DNA from: Gigantopelta aegis
Lineage: Eukaryota; Mollusca; Gastropoda; Neomphalida; Peltospiridae
DNA: 64,000 nt
Reading direction: 5' to 3'
Assembly (NCBI RefSeq): GCF_016097555.1
Contig: NW_024533026.1
Coordinates: forward strand, 1-64,000
Part shown: in pieces, positions 47,285-61,199 of the stretch
How positions within the stretch are numbered: the first letter of the stretch is position 1
Layout: every line of letters begins with the position of its first letter
Program-made: the position numbers and the translations under genes
The notes under the pieces: generated by a model
What the model was told of the DNA's origin: nothing
The model's input: only the letters and a program-made list of their open reading frames with translations
Database searches by the model: none

Positions 47285-49740
47285 GAATTACATTTTGTTT
47301 GTTTATGTATATATTTCACAATTAATGACTTCACGTGTAGATTTTATGAAAGAATATTTTGATGTTGATTATTAAACCTTTGCAACTGTTTTATTATTTT
47401 TCACACATACTTCAATTCACAACTGGCTAAATCATAATGTGTATAGTTTATGAAACATCATCTAATACACACTTTTAGGGCAGCTTGAATAACTGAAATT
47501 TCTTATCTATTTAATCAGCATGCAATGCAACAGTAGCAATGAATACATCATATATGACATTTACTTTCATTTTACATCAAATAATTGCCATGAAACTTTA
47601 AAATCAACTAAACAATATTCCTGTAGCGTTATTACAAACATTTGTTAATGTACATACCAATCAATTATGAACAAGTTATGATAATACACATGTCACAAAT
47701 CAAACTTATATTGTTTATATCAGGATAGGTCTGAAAACTCCACCCAAATAATCTTCATTAAACTACTATTTTTTCTTTATTGCAATATGGTTGTTTCTAG
47801 CATACAACACTGACCCCCAGTGTCTCTCTGTGTAATGATTGGGAAAGATTGGTGTGTGTCAATAGTATATATAAATGAAGTTTTAAAAGCAAGGTCTTTA
47901 CATTAGAAAGGACAGACCTCAAGACAAAAAGGTAAAAAATATTGCAAACAATCTTTTATTTGATACTACATGTACATCGACATGCCCATTAGGAAATCCT
48001 AGATATATAAAGTGTTTAAGAACAAGAGTATTTAGTTTATCTAGAATTCATTAAAATAACAACTTTTAAACACAACAATTTACTATATATGCAACTCTTA
48101 AGAATAATATAGAAGTCAGATATTTTGGAGAAACATATCATGCATTCAACTTATCCTTTGTTCCTTGCAAAATGCTCAATGTTTGAATGAAATGAAGGAC
48201 ATCGTATGATCCTGTTACTTCACAAAACGTTTCGTGTGCTCCCATTTTTTAGAATAAGTGACCACTTTTGTCATAACATTGTGACCTGATTTATGAAAAG
48301 GAACCACTCTTAAAACACTTCAATAATAACAGTTTGTACACATACAGTGGTCTAATGATAGTCACCTTGGGATGCAGTGTGAGAGATGCACATGCACATA
48401 TCTGGCAAATTTTATCATTAACTTCAGCTAGAGTGACATACACAGGTCAGGTCACAGTGGTACATTCCATACAGGCACAGTGATTAACTTGATATATCAT
48501 GCTAACTTCATATATCATGTTATGAAGATTAGAACTTGTGATATTATATCACATAAGAATTAAATGATGAATTATTTCACAATGTAATTATGTATTATGT
48601 ATTATACTTAATATATATATATAATATATAATATTATTATAATTATTATATAATCTATATACGAATGGAAATAATTTCACAACTAACTATATTAATCAGG
48701 AATGCTGCTGACAGAGCAATTACTCCCACTTTGACCATGCATATAACTCCATTGTCGTATACTGTTAAAATAACACTTAGATTGCATACAATAGTAACAA
48801 CAGCTGTCGTTAATTGAGGTTGTATTAAGTTCATACCAGTTAACATTAACTTAATATCACAAAGTATATATGAATAATTGTCAATTTAAGTTTATTCAAC
48901 TGTTTATCATTTCTTCATCATAAAACATGGTTTGGACTTTGTTTCATATACGTAAAGCAACTCAGCAAAGTAGACCTAAAATGGTATATTTACATAACCT
49001 GATGTATATACTGCTTATTTAAGAACAATGATCATGCATACTCAATATAAAACACTATAAAGGATTATAATGATATAATAAATATGAATAATCATGTGAC
49101 TGTTCCATAAAACGATATCATATGTAGACATTGTAATTATATACTATAGTTACAGGAACTCGCAGGTCATATGTAAATCATATATCCTGATAAGACTACA
49201 GTCAGGTTATATATATATGTCAACTTCCATGGTATATATATATATATACTATAATAATAAGTTTACATATATCAGTAACTCTGTTTAGCTATGTATATTA
49301 AAGATATAATGTGCATATAGATTCAAAGTATAGCACTACAAAAGCACGACAAGTATTAGTGAACCTATCTTCCTACAATAAATCAAGTTAAAACATTGCA
49401 GTGTGTAGTATACTATGAATTTATCCTGACCACACTGTTTTTCAACAACTAAATGACACCAAAATAACGTTTCTACCAGTAGAAAAACAAAGAATACTTC
49501 ACTCTGTCATTTTTTGTCTATTAATTACAGTTAGACTTGAGCATCATTGCCTGTGCATATTAGTCTACATTATATGTATGGATTGATGCATTTAAAATTA
49601 ACTATAATAATGAAAAGGTAAATATGCCCATACAGCAATTGCCTAATCATTCCAAAGGTAGTTGATGAGTTGTCCCGCCCACTTTATGTAAATTTGTGAT
49701 CGAAGGTAGACAGTCAGTTAGCAAATTGAAATAATCTTAA
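47285..49740. other. Intergenic stretch after the second type II transporter
   Basis: The proximal part duplicates 43047-43980. A foldback-like repeat lies near 48249-48345, and TA-rich tracts lie at 48600-48660 and 49205-49250. No coding signal is supported. Confidence 0.55.
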
Positions 49741-51368
49741 ATGTACAATCAAAGTTCGTCTTGCTGTCGAAAGAAGTATCGACCATCGTGTGTTCGGTCA
49801 AAAGGCGCCATCTTAGTTTCTTGTATGTTGCTTCTTTTTTTCACGATTGCTTCTATTTTTTCACCTCATGTTTTAAAGGCTTTACGAACCAGAGCTGGCT
49901 TAACTAAGTTCTTTAACGATATATTTGGGTGATTATCTGCATTGTGTATCTTATATCCCCTTCTTGGATTAGTGGGTGAGTACTGGAAAAGGTACAATGT
50001 CGTTTATGACTTGAGCTGTAATGTTGTCAGTTAGTACTATCATGTTAATTGTAATAGTTGGTGTGTTTCGTTTCATTTTAAAAATGTGGATACCTTTGTA
50101 TGTTCTTACACCATTGTGGCCTTCTTTTATTTTATTGGTCTGTGTTTTATTTGAAGCTAACATTATACAGTTTGGTACTGATCAACTTCAATTTGCACCC
50201 TCTGAAGAATTAAGTAGCTTTGTTCACTGGCTGTCTTGGGTTGTGCATGCAGTGTCGTTTTTTTCCATTTCACTAATGACAACTGCTTTTTCTCAATAGT
50301 GGACAACCTGCGTTTGAATGCTGGATATGGAATGGTAATAGCTACTATATTACTTGCTATAATTGGTGTTTGGTTTTTGTATCCCTTCAGACGTCATCTT
50401 ATTATTGACCCAGCTCAACGCAACAATCCTGTCAAACTAATATGGAAAGTGATGAGATATGCTTGGACTCACAAACAAGCAGTTAGCCGTAGTGCCTTTA
50501 CTTATGGAGAGCCTCCTCCTTCTAGACTAGATTTTTGGTAAAGAGAGATATGGAGGACCATTTACCACTACACAAGTAGAGGATGTCAAAAGCTTCTGTT
50601 TTTATTATTTTTATTATTTTTGGGAGTTTTGGTTTTTCTATCCGAGAATCTATATACATATCTGTATAATGTCCACTATTCCAGTACTCTCAATAGTAGC
50701 GATAGTGATCTTTTGATTGATGGTGTAGTTCTTAATTTTCCAGCAATATTAACATATTTTGTAGTGGCTGTAGCTATCCCTATTCATCAGTTTTTGATTG
50801 TTCCTTACTTCTCTTGCTGCATTCCAAGTATATTGATACGTATCTGGATTGGACTAGTGTTGGTTCTATTACAGATGGCAATATTTACTGTTTATTACTA
50901 GGTATGTTACTGATTCTGACAACCTCTTTAATATGGTTTTGGTTTGGTTTGGTTGTGCTGCAGATATTTGCAGGTATTAGTGACATGTTGGTTTTCATTG
51001 GTATTTTAGAGTTCATTTTAGCTCAAGCACCTCGTACTATGCAAAGTATATTAATAGGATTGTGGTTGATGCAGTATAACTTTTTTCATTTGATGGATAT
51101 GTACTCACATCGTACCATAGCAATCAACAATATTCCAAAGTGTACATATATTATGTTGTAAAGGCAACTCTTGTTTCAATCTCAATCATCATTTTCACTA
51201 TTGCTGCATATAAATACAAGTATAGACAACGTAATGAACAATCTGATGTTAATGAGAGAGTTTATTATTACACAATATATTGAGAGACAACTAGACCTGG
51301 AGGAACAACTACAGAGAATCGAAAATATTGGAGATGAAACCTTTTATATTTTGTCTGAAGTTTTTTGA
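49741..51368 (+). CDS. SLC15/POT-like transporter, type I
   Basis: The start M-Y-N-Q-S-S-S-C-C-R-K-K-Y-R-P-S-C-V-R lacks the M-A-D-E leader of other copies. Landmarks are F-E-A-N-I-I-Q-F-G-T-D-Q-L-Q-F-A-P, E-E-L-S-S-F-V-H-W, R-S-A-F-T-Y-G-E-P-P-P-S-R-L-D, T-Q-V-E-D-V-K-S-F, L-A-Q-A-P-R-T-M-Q-S-I-L-I-G-L-W and Y-K-Y-R-Q-R-N-E. The end is F-Y-I-L-S-E-V-F and TGA at 51366-51368. Frame breaks occur near 49930, 50020, 50295, 50540, 50900 and 51160. Length and helix pattern fit one 12-helix transporter. Confidence 0.75.
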
Positions 51369-51539
51369 TAATGTCCATATTTATTATCAACAGGTATGAT
51401 GAAAATAATTTATGCAAACTTTTCTACTATATGCATTAGTGTTATGGATTACGTATATACTTTAAATTTACTATATTGCTGTGTGTATCACGTTAGTGCA
51501 AATAATATTGTGATAAACATTTAGAGACTATCTGACATA

Positions 51540-51790
51540 TTGTTTTGATTTATTTAATGACACAGTTGTGAGTAGTGTTGAATTGGCATTGGTACATTAG
51601 TAACTGCTATAGTTGGTCTCTCATACATCTGCTTTATTCTAATAAAACGTTACTTGATAATTGAACAATTGCAAGCTCAAACTAATAATCTTGTCAAACT
51701 AATCTGGAGTGTAATGAGGTATGCTTGGAAACACAGTACATCATCTAAAAGTGTCATAGGTGTTAGAGATCTAGTGCTATCTCAAGGGAA
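51540..51790 (+). pseudogene. POT-like transporter type I, short internal fragment
   Basis: It encodes G-T-L-V-T-A-I-V-G-L, Y-L-I-I-E-Q-L, N-N-L-V-K-L-I-W-S-V-M-R-Y-A-W-K-H, then loses similarity. It covers only the helix-plus-loop segment seen in intact copies and lacks start and end. It is a remnant just downstream of a full copy. Confidence 0.7.
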
Positions 51791-53592
51791 TAGAAAATGA
51801 TATCGCGACAACAATATCCTATTCGTCAGACTTCACAAAAACTATTGTCCTGGCCAGAATATTGTCTGTACAAGACTATTATTGTTGTTAATGTTTCAAG
51901 TGTACAGTATACTGACTACTCCATTAACAGAGAGGTTTAAAATAATTACAAAGATACAGTGCAGGCATATTTGTAAAGAGATATGCCATCCTCATAATTG
52001 GTTTGTTATTTAAAGTTTTCATATGTACATCATAAAGCATTAAGAGTAACTATTTCAGTTCTTCAATTAACTTCATTTTAAATAATCCTTATTGCTAAAC
52101 ACTTATAAATAACATATTAAAATACACAGTGAAATTTGTAGGGCAATAACTAGTTAATTATAAAATAAGTCAGCAATACCTATGCTCAATCTGCATTAAG
52201 CCTGTATTCAAGTACTGACAGTCCTCACAAAGCATCACTTAAATTTATCACAATTGAATATATACTAATGAAACTATTATGTGCAATTAACAACTCATAT
52301 CTGACACTAGAGACAAGTTTATATATTGATTGATTTAGATCAAACATCTCCTTGTAGTGTGGAGTAGATCTCTTAGTCTCAGTTAGATGTTCATTTTGCA
52401 CTAAATCCCAAGGCTCACCTTCATTTACTGAGCTCTGACAGTGAAACACAACTGGCACTGTTGATGCGATTGCCATTTTCTCAGTTAGTATGCTAAAAAA
52501 GAAGCATTCCATATTAGGTAAAAACCCAAAATACAAACCTTTCACATGCAACTACTTGATTCCAGTCTCACATTCAAATGACTCAATTGAGTAGGTGTTA
52601 GGAATGTCTGTGATGTGATTTTCTTAGAAATGTTAGTTCAAATAATGCAAGGCTAACTTCAACTATGTCAAATGTAGGCTTTTCTTGTAACATGATATGG
52701 CTTCATATGAATATATATTCACTGTACCTTATCAATGGTGAATGATGTACTCCTAATTTTAATAAGCATTTAATTATATATATGTACAGGATGTTTTTAA
52801 GTTACATAATCAAATAATTTTGACAAAAGCAACCTGGAATACAATTAATTAACCATACTTATTGACTAACACGCCTTCATGGAAATTTAATACAAATTTG
52901 GGAGCATGCTTTGCAAGACTAAAATACTTGTTTTGTTTTCGTGAGGAATTTTTAAACTTAGTTACAACAAATCACTTTGTGACCATTAAAGTAGATTTTT
53001 CAGCTAATTCTAAGTCACTTCAATTGATAAATCTTTTAAAAATACTTTAGTTATTAATATATGCTACATATACTTTGATTACTAATTACTATATAACCAC
53101 ACAGTTTGTGGTACTTAAACAAACAAGCATGTGTTCATGTGTAGTAAAAGGAACCTTATAAAGTGCATTTTTATAGTAAAAACTCATATTTACAATGACA
53201 TAGCAAAATATCACAGATTATTTGATGGCATTCTTCACACATAGGCCTAGTGTCTATTAAAATTATTTTTCCTAAGTATAAATAATATATTAAAAAGAAT
53301 CTTTATAATTGTTCTCATTATTAGCTAAAAGACTTGTCAATCAGTATATTTTAGGAATATCACAGCTTACTGTAAAAAGGTTTTGGTAATATCATTATAC
53401 ATACAGTATATGAGAAAAGTCTATTATTATACAAGCTTGTGCCTCCATTTTGAGTTCTCCTTGAGTAGCCTCTCTATACACTTTACAAGTAAGAAACTAT
53501 GTCTGTAGCCACTCCTACTTCAATAAAGTAAGAGCGTATAAAGTGAGTCTACTTGTTTATTTGTATTTTGTGTTGCTGATGACTACACTTCA
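51791..53592. other. AT-rich intergenic stretch
   Basis: No recognised gene. One 108-codon minus-strand frame (52551 to 52225) has fairly ordinary composition but no family match, no splice context and no duplicate in the window, so it is left uncalled. Confidence 0.45.
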
Positions 53593-55236
53593 ATGATTAC
53601 TAATCAAAGACTTTTATGCTGGCGTAAAGAAATATCGACCATCATGTGTCTACTCAAAAAGGCGCCGTACTAGTTTTAATGATGTGTTTTATTCTATTTA
53701 CTATAGCTGCTTTTTGGTTAACTATAACGCTGATATTTCATGGTGACATCACTCGGTGGATTTACGGTATTTCGTCTGTCTTCTGTATTGTATATCCATT
53801 TCTTGGATTATTAGGTGAGAAATGGTGTAGATTCAAAGTATTTTGATTGGAGTAGCAATAGTTTTTGTTAGCATCTTTATTCTGGCTCTAGGTGTAGGTA
53901 TTGGAATCATAGTAAATTAATGATAATTCTGATCATGTCAGTATTCACACGAGCATAATTATACCCTCTCTCTTGGGTTATATATTTTACCTCATTGGTA
54001 TGTGCATATTTCAAGCAAATATTATCCGTTTGGGACTGATCAGATTTCAATTTGCTCCTTCAAAAGGAATTGAGTAGCTTTGTTCACTGGCTGTTTTGGG
54101 TACAGGCACTTGCCAATCTTTTCGTAGGTATTCTAACCTACATTATTGTTACAACTGTATCCTTTAATAATGTTTTAAATGTGTCATAGCTATTGGTGTA
54201 ATAACTGCTATTCTTGGTATCTTGTATGTTTGTTTTATTTTGATAAAATTTATTTGGTAATTGAACCAGCTCAACACAACAATCCTGTCATACTAATTTG
54301 GAGTGTAATGAGATATGCTTGGAAACACAAACAACCAGTGAGACGTAGTGACCTTCACTTATGGAGAGCCTCCTCCTTCCAGACTAGACCTAGTAAAGAA
54401 AGATATGGAGGACCATTTACTACTTTACAAGTGGAAGATGTTAAAAGTTTTCTTCCACATAATTCCTGTAATTTTTTGCAATTTTTTTCTTTCTTTTCAA
54501 GACTCTAAAATAACATTGCAACATTTGTACCGATAGTAGTAATAGTACTGTGTTCATGGAAGAAGTAATTCTGTTTATACCAAACATTATTCCATGTTTT
54601 GTAGTGGTCCTGTCAATTTTTTTTCATCAGTTTTTAATTGCTCCTTCCAGTTTTGCTTCTTTCTGAGTATGCTAAACGTATATGGCTTGGACTTGTGATA
54701 TTGTTGCTAGAGTTAGTAGTATTAACAATCTTTCAGTACTTTATTGATAATGCTACTAATTCATGTTGCTGACTGTATAGCTTTTGAAAATCAAAAATCA
54801 GACATATGTGTTTCACCCATATTATATCTTTATAATATCACAAATCTTTGCAAGGTATTAGTATGATGCTGTGTTTTATTGGAAGTTTGGAGTTCATTTT
54901 AGCCCAAGCACCAAGAAGTATGCAAGGTTTATTAATAGGACTATGGTTGATGCAGTACTATGGCATTTGGAATTTTGATGCAGTAATATTGGCTATCATT
55001 AACATAACCCAATATATACTGCAGTAAAGACAGGTTTTGTCTTCATTTCAGTCATTATTTACACTATTGCTGCATATAAATACAAGTATAGACAACGCAA
55101 TGAACTATCTGATGTCAACGAGAGAGTTATTATTACACAATATACTGAGAGAGACAATTTGGACCGAATGGAACTGTTAAATGATGATATTAGTGGACAA
55201 ACATCAGTTTATATTATATCTGAGGATGTGCTTTAA
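53593..55236 (+). CDS. SLC15/POT-like transporter, type I
   Basis: It carries K-K-Y-R-P-S-C-V-Y-S-K, Y-P-F-L-G-L-L-G-E-K-W-C-R-F-K-V, E-L-S-S-F-V-H-W-L-F-W and I-E-P-A-Q-H-N-N-P-V-I-L-I-W-S-V-M-R-Y-A-W-K-H-K-Q. Next are T-Y-G-E-P-P-P-S-R-L-D-L, L-A-Q-A-P-R-S-M-Q-G-L-L-I-G-L-W and S-D-V-N-E-R-V-I-I-T-Q-Y. It ends S-E-D-V-L with TAA at 55234-55236. The ATG at 53593 is a guess because a frame slip lies between it and K-K-Y-R-P. At least seven one-base breaks. Confidence 0.7.
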
Positions 55237-56741
55237 TGAAAATTTGTTGTATAACATATATTTATAACTTGATATGTAAACATTATTTTGTTTATGTTTT
55301 CATCAATGTTGCATGTGTTTTACTTTAGTCATTTTTAGTGGCAAAAAGGTAGTCCTTATAATGGACAATTTCTGAAACTTTTTTTTCATATACACTACAA
55401 AAGCATAGTACATAAGTAGGGATTGTATAACAGCAAGAGGTAAAATTTTACAAATGCATGAACAACCTTGATTACACTTTTTCCTACCAAGAGCAATAAA
55501 AGAATATCTAAGTATTAATTACTTTAATTACTGTTAAATGATGCCATATAAGAATATCTAGCAACAAAGCTCTGTGATTTCAATTTGTTATTGTATATAT
55601 ATAACACTTTAAAAATAAATTGGTTATTTTAAATGATTCATAGATTTGTTAGTATGCAAGCTTATAAAATTCTTTGAAATGTCTTTGTATATATCAATAA
55701 TTCCATAGTACAGCCTACCTCTTATTTGTCTAAAAATAAACATACCATCATAGTTTCTAGCAATTAGCTACATGAATAGTTAATTCAATAGTACATCTAC
55801 TACATTAGTAATCACATTACAGATTTGACAATGTTTTGTGATGTCAGATAGAGTATATTGGGCAGGTCTGAGTAAGCCCCATACAATATAATCAGTTGGT
55901 ACCAGACATCATTCATTGTATCAAATTCAAGGCGCAGTAGAATTAAGTCTAGTAACAACAGCGAATACTTTCAAGTGGAACTGAGAGAAGAGAGAAAGTA
56001 AGACAAGCTAATGAAACACTGTAATATATCAAAATTTTGAAGGAAACTGAAGCTTTCTTATTTAAATTAGATACTAAGTTTGCTAAATTCTAAGTAGTGT
56101 GGGTCTAACAAACCTACAAGAAAACTGAGTTGTTTACTCAAAATTACTGTTCTATGTCAATTTAGGTAGGATCTCCTATGCATGTAATAACTTCAAACAT
56201 AAAATATTTATAGTCACTGTTAATGAGTGACATGTTAGTCTTATTGACATTAGGGATTTCTTCAGCTCATTTTAGTATGAATATAGTTAATTTCAGTGAG
56301 ACTGTGATAAATGCAATACTACAATTTTCATAACATGGACTGAACTAGTGTCAAATTGTACTATAATCCAGCAGTCAACATTTGAAATGGATATATCTCT
56401 TGAGTTTTATCTCATTTATACTGTGATGCATAGAATAACAAAATATAAACAAATAATGATTATCAGATGTTAATATAAGTGTATCATATACAATAGCCAC
56501 AGAGAACAGAGTGACCATTTATATTTTATCTGAGGTTCAGTGATGTCATATTATCCGGATCCACTATTATAATTATTTATTACTTACTGGATTGCTGTAA
56601 GTGTTCCCTTTATCAATTTATGTGTAATGACTCTTAATGACGGACATTTTAGAAGTAGTTCTATATATAGAAATCTAATTACAAAAACTATGTGGTCATT
56701 GTTTTGATAGGGATATTAATTGTGGTAGTTATTAATTGAAA
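55237..56741. other. AT-rich intergenic stretch
   Basis: No coding signal was recognised. A short piece near 56500-56545 echoes transporter tail sequence (T-I-Y-I-L-S-E-V-like) and may be a tiny remnant. Confidence 0.45.
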
Positions 56742-58447
56742 ATGGCTGACGAATTAACTTCATTGATCTCTGTCTCTCGTGTTCGTCATGACATTTTTGT
56801 CTTATTTCAATTAAAAAGACTTAAATTATCTTGCGTTCGTTCTAAAGGAGCTCAGTTGGTTGTAGTATGGAGTGGTCCTGTCAGTTACATCTTACGTCAA
56901 TATTCAAGTACCTAATATTACAATAATCTCTCTCTTATGAAATATTCTTTCTGGTTGATTCTAACAGTCTTAATTCCAGTTCTAGCAGTCATAGGTGATA
57001 AATGGATGAGATACAAGGTTTTGATATTGGTTCATTGATTATGATAATTTCATATGCTGTTATGTTAGGATTAAAACGACAAAGCAGTTATTCATATAAA
57101 TGATACGATCACAGCAATTCTTTCAACTATTGTTTAATTGCCCCCTACATCTTCGGTTTAATTTTTTGTTTTAGCTAATTTTATTCAGTTTGGCAAACTG
57201 ATCAAAACTTCCATTTTCATCATCTCAAGAGTTGAGTAGCTTTATATATTGTTTGTTTTTGGCCTTACTACTTTTGTGTGACTGTAATTGGTCTTGTACA
57301 ATCAGCAGGCATGGCTAATGTTGTTCATAAGAATGCCAGCGTATATGATAAACTATGTAGTTGTTGGCTTTGTACATAATGTTTATTGGAATTGCTTTAT
57401 TTGTTTGTTTGTTGTTTTCAAACATCACTTGATTATTCTGCCAGCTCAGCACAACAATCCTTTCAAACTAATCTGGAGAGTAATGAGATATGCTTGAAAC
57501 ATAAACAACCCTTGAGACGTAGTGCATTTACTTATGGAGAGCCTCTTCCCCTCAGACTAGATCTAGCTAAGGAAAGATATGGAGACCGTTTCCACTGAAC
57601 AAGTAGAGAATGTTAAAAAGCTTCTGTTATCGCATATCAAGCATTCTGATTGCAGCATATGGTATTAAATTCTATAATGATGATTTATCAAGGCTTTCAT
57701 CTCAATATTTTTAGTTTTGAATCAACAGTCAAATAGAACTGTTGTGTTTACTGAGACATAGTTCTAGCTTTTCCATTAATAATACCATATTCTTTATATG
57801 CTATCTTTGTCCAATCTTTTCAATTTATAGTTGTTCTTTTTTTTTTCTTGCTTCATTCGCTAGTTAGCATGTTAAAACGTAATGGTGGGACTTGGGACTA
57901 GTAGTTTTGCTACTACAGTTGGTCTGCTACAAAACTGCTATTGCTTTTATAGTGAAAAAAGATGTTAGCAGAGGTTTGGTGATGACATTGTGTCTGTTTG
58001 TGACTTTCTCTTCACATAAACCTCTTTTGTAGGAATGGAAATTTTTACATTACCATACATACCCTGTTTTCATGTACCACAATTGTTCTAGGTCTTTGTA
58101 TAGTCCTTCTTTTTATTGCTGGCTTTGGATTTATATTGGCTCAAGGTCCTCGAAGTATGCATAGGATCGTTGATTGGATTATGGCTTATTGGAAACACTC
58201 TTCATAACATCAATAATACCATTTTGCCTTTTACTTTTAGTTGTCGCTGGGAATATTATGCTATTAAACATGTCTTGTTCTGCTTTCAATCATTGTTTAT
58301 ACTATTGCTGCATATAAATACAAGTATAACAACGTAATGAACTATCTGATGTCAATGAGGAGAGAATCATTACAAAAATATACTGAAAAAACAACTAAGA
58401 CAATGTAGGAAAAATATGAAAGATTAGAGAGTAACAAGTTGTCTTGA
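56742..58447 (+). CDS. SLC15/POT-like transporter, type I (divergent, frame-broken)
   Basis: The start M-A-D-E-L-T-S-L-I-S-V-S-R is clear. It is followed by L-S-C-V-R-S-K-G-A-Q-L-V-V-V-W-S, G-D-K-W-M-R-Y-K, L-P-A-Q-H-N-N-P-F-K-L-I-W-R-V-M-R-Y-A and R-R-S-A-F-T-Y-G-E-P-L-P. Next are L-A-Q-G-P-R-S-M-H and G-L-W-L, and the tail ends around a TGA at 58445-58447. More substitutions than in the other type I copies, including D in the G-E-K-W motif, and many frame breaks. It could be a pseudogene. Confidence 0.6.
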
Positions 58448-60550
58448 CAATGACATTGGATCATTGGTTGTGAATTGATTCCATTGGGGACATATATGTT
58501 AAGTTTGTCAAATGTTAATAATTAATTTGTCTCTCTTATAAGGTTTATTCTTAGCCAACACACTTAATTATCATTGCATTATTGAAGTATATACTCTACA
58601 ACTTGTCTGTTCATATTTTGCATACTTTCTTTCATGCAATAATGTACTAAACTGTGGTCAACGAGAGTTATTTTTATTACTGAATGTATACAAGTTAATT
58701 AATTATTCAATGAAAACTCTATTTTAAAAAAGACCTCTCTTTTTTCATTTCTTTTGATTAGCACTTTATTTTAAATACAGTGTTAAGATAATTATGTTCG
58801 TCAAATATGATTGGTATTAAATTCATTACAATGCATGGCTATCCCATTCTTATGATTAATACTACCTTATCAAATGAGTAGTCTTTGTCCAATTATCAGG
58901 CAAATGCAATTTTCAAGATCCAGTTAATGTCTGAAGATCATCATGATCTTGCTACTACAAATACAGCATTTTCATTTGAGTAGTGCAATTGTATAATTGC
59001 GATTCAATATTCAGGATCGTTCAGACAAAGAGGATAACCATCCTACGGATTGGACCACACTTCTTTATTGGTTGTTAACTAACACATTAGATTCATTAAT
59101 AAAGACACTATCCATTGTCCAGGTGTTCAGCTTTTGGACAACTGCTATAAAAGTAAGAGTTCCTAACTGGATTTACTAGGTGTTATTAAAGATGATAGAT
59201 AAGTGATATTTTATGGCTTTTGTATTGTGTGAGGATATAAAAATATTGTATAATTATAATACAACTAGTATATACTTATACTATTTTTTGCATTGGTTGT
59301 TCACATGATGAACACCTTTCAAACTGCAGCTTGCATATACACTACCTACCAGTACTTTACTAAGATTAAAATATAATGATAATATAAACCTGGTAGCTTA
59401 AGAATAAATATTACAATCTGGTAAAATTGGATTTAGTAACCAATCAATATCAAATATTCTTACAATGTCATGCCTTTTATTCAATCTTAGATGAATACAA
59501 TTGAAGACGACAATAGTTTATCTGTATATATTCAAGTTGTGGGTCAGCATTTTTAGCTATCTCTAGTTTATCAATAATTTGGATAATTATTACATGATTT
59601 TTGTATAATTCTGTCGATTGAAACTATCAAGAACACATTATTATAGTTGCATATACTTCATTTCTTTTCTTTTAGGCATTGTCATCTTTACATCATCTTC
59701 AATTTAAATTATCTTAATTACTTCTGTACACACAATTATAACTGAATTGTGCTCACAATCAATCTATCAAAATAGTTTATAACGTACCTTATTGTTTACA
59801 ACAAAGTCTATATAGTGCACTTTGAAATTAATATTATTTTAACAACAGCTAATTAGTACTTGCATGGATTGAAATATTATGGGAATGCAATCCCTTCATG
59901 TGAATTACTCACTCTATTTGTTTTTTTTTACTATATATAACATAAACAAATTATATAGTGATTAATTCACATTAATTCTAGATTCCATAGTAATCCGTTC
60001 ATTAAAGTTGGAAATTAGCTGTTAAAATAACATATTAACTTTTACAGCAGTTAGTAAAAGATCTATATATCTCCTAATCTGATCAGGTATATAGTTCAAA
60101 TTAGAAACTACAAAACATTCGTCTTTGAACAAAGAAGACCTTTAAGTACTAAAAATGGACTCTATACTCACTCGTACTTTATTATTTTTTTAGCTTGCAA
60201 ATGAAAAATGTGACCAGGAAACCACTTTTCAGTCTATTTATTGGAATATCCGACTACTTACTACTACTAGAAATTCACCATCTTTCAGTTTGCTTGTATA
60301 AAGAATGTTAGGTCATTTATTTAATATGTTAAAATATATCTACATTGTCAGGATAATATAAAGGTCTTGATTTCAATTACAACTTATTAATCCTATATTT
60401 ATAATTAGATGCATGGCTTAATAAATATAATAATATTCAGCTATAATATAATACAAACGTATTCCTCATTGACATATAAATGAATATATTACATCATGTT
60501 TGTACAATACAAATATATTGAGTAACAATATAGAAAACACAATAAATCTT
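58448..60550. other. Intergenic stretch with one unexplained open frame
   Basis: It is mostly AT-rich. A 60-codon frame at 58997-59179 reads D-W-T-T-L-L-Y-W-L-L-T-N-T-L and ends N-W-I-Y. It has less biased composition than its surroundings and may be an exon of an unrecognised gene. Confidence 0.35.
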
Positions 60551-60551
60551 C

Positions 60552-60934
60552 ATGCTTACAAAAAAAATCTTTTTCCTGCTTTTCACCTTCGATAAATTAA
60601 TACATATTAATATATTAATATTAACGCATTTAATTGTGCTATTCTTGCTAAGTATTTGGGTTTTATCTATTGTTCTTGCATTTACAGTAATAAATCTAAT
60701 GGTTACCCAAGTGAAGCTGAATATGCAAATCTACTAGTTTATATTGATTTTATTTCTACATATCTGTCATGTCATGTTATTGTGATTCACATATTTATTG
60801 CTTCACGTCCTATATACAATTTTGCTGCGTTATCACCATTTCAAAAAAAAGCAGATTATGACTTGATAAAGTTTACAATAGTCCATGGCCTTAGATGGGT
60901 TACATTAGATAAGGTAAGAATGGAAGTTAAATGA
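60552..60934 (+). CDS. Unrecognised membrane-protein exon
   Basis: Overlapping frames encode hydrophobic helices (L-I-V-L-F-L-L-S-I-W-V-L and I-S-T-Y-L-S-C-H-V-I-V-I-H-I-F-I-A). These are followed by a polar stretch with S-P-F-Q-K-K-A-D-Y-D-L-I-K-F and G-L-R-W-V-T-L-D-K. A GT donor (gtaaga) follows D-K near 60912, suggesting a spliced exon. A one-base slip separates the two frames. No family recognised. Confidence 0.3.
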
Positions 60935-61199
60935 CTTAAATATAATAAAATTATATTTGGAATGGCATTAGACTTGAAAGTGTTTATGGTGATGAAACAC
61001 AAGGTACCATGTAAATGTTGATCGATTTCAAAAAATTTTATGTACAGATTAAAATATGTTCAAATTTTTTATTTAATGTTTCATTATATTAAATTGTTAT
61101 TATTTGTACCTCATTTGCTCTCAAGTACTCAATGTACTCGTCAATTTATTTTATAAAAATACTGATTTTTCTTTAAAAATGACTAGAATCAAATTTTCC

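Noticed and set aside
52225..52551. 108-codon minus-strand frame
   Set aside because: No recognisable motif, neighbour or duplicate; it may be chance.
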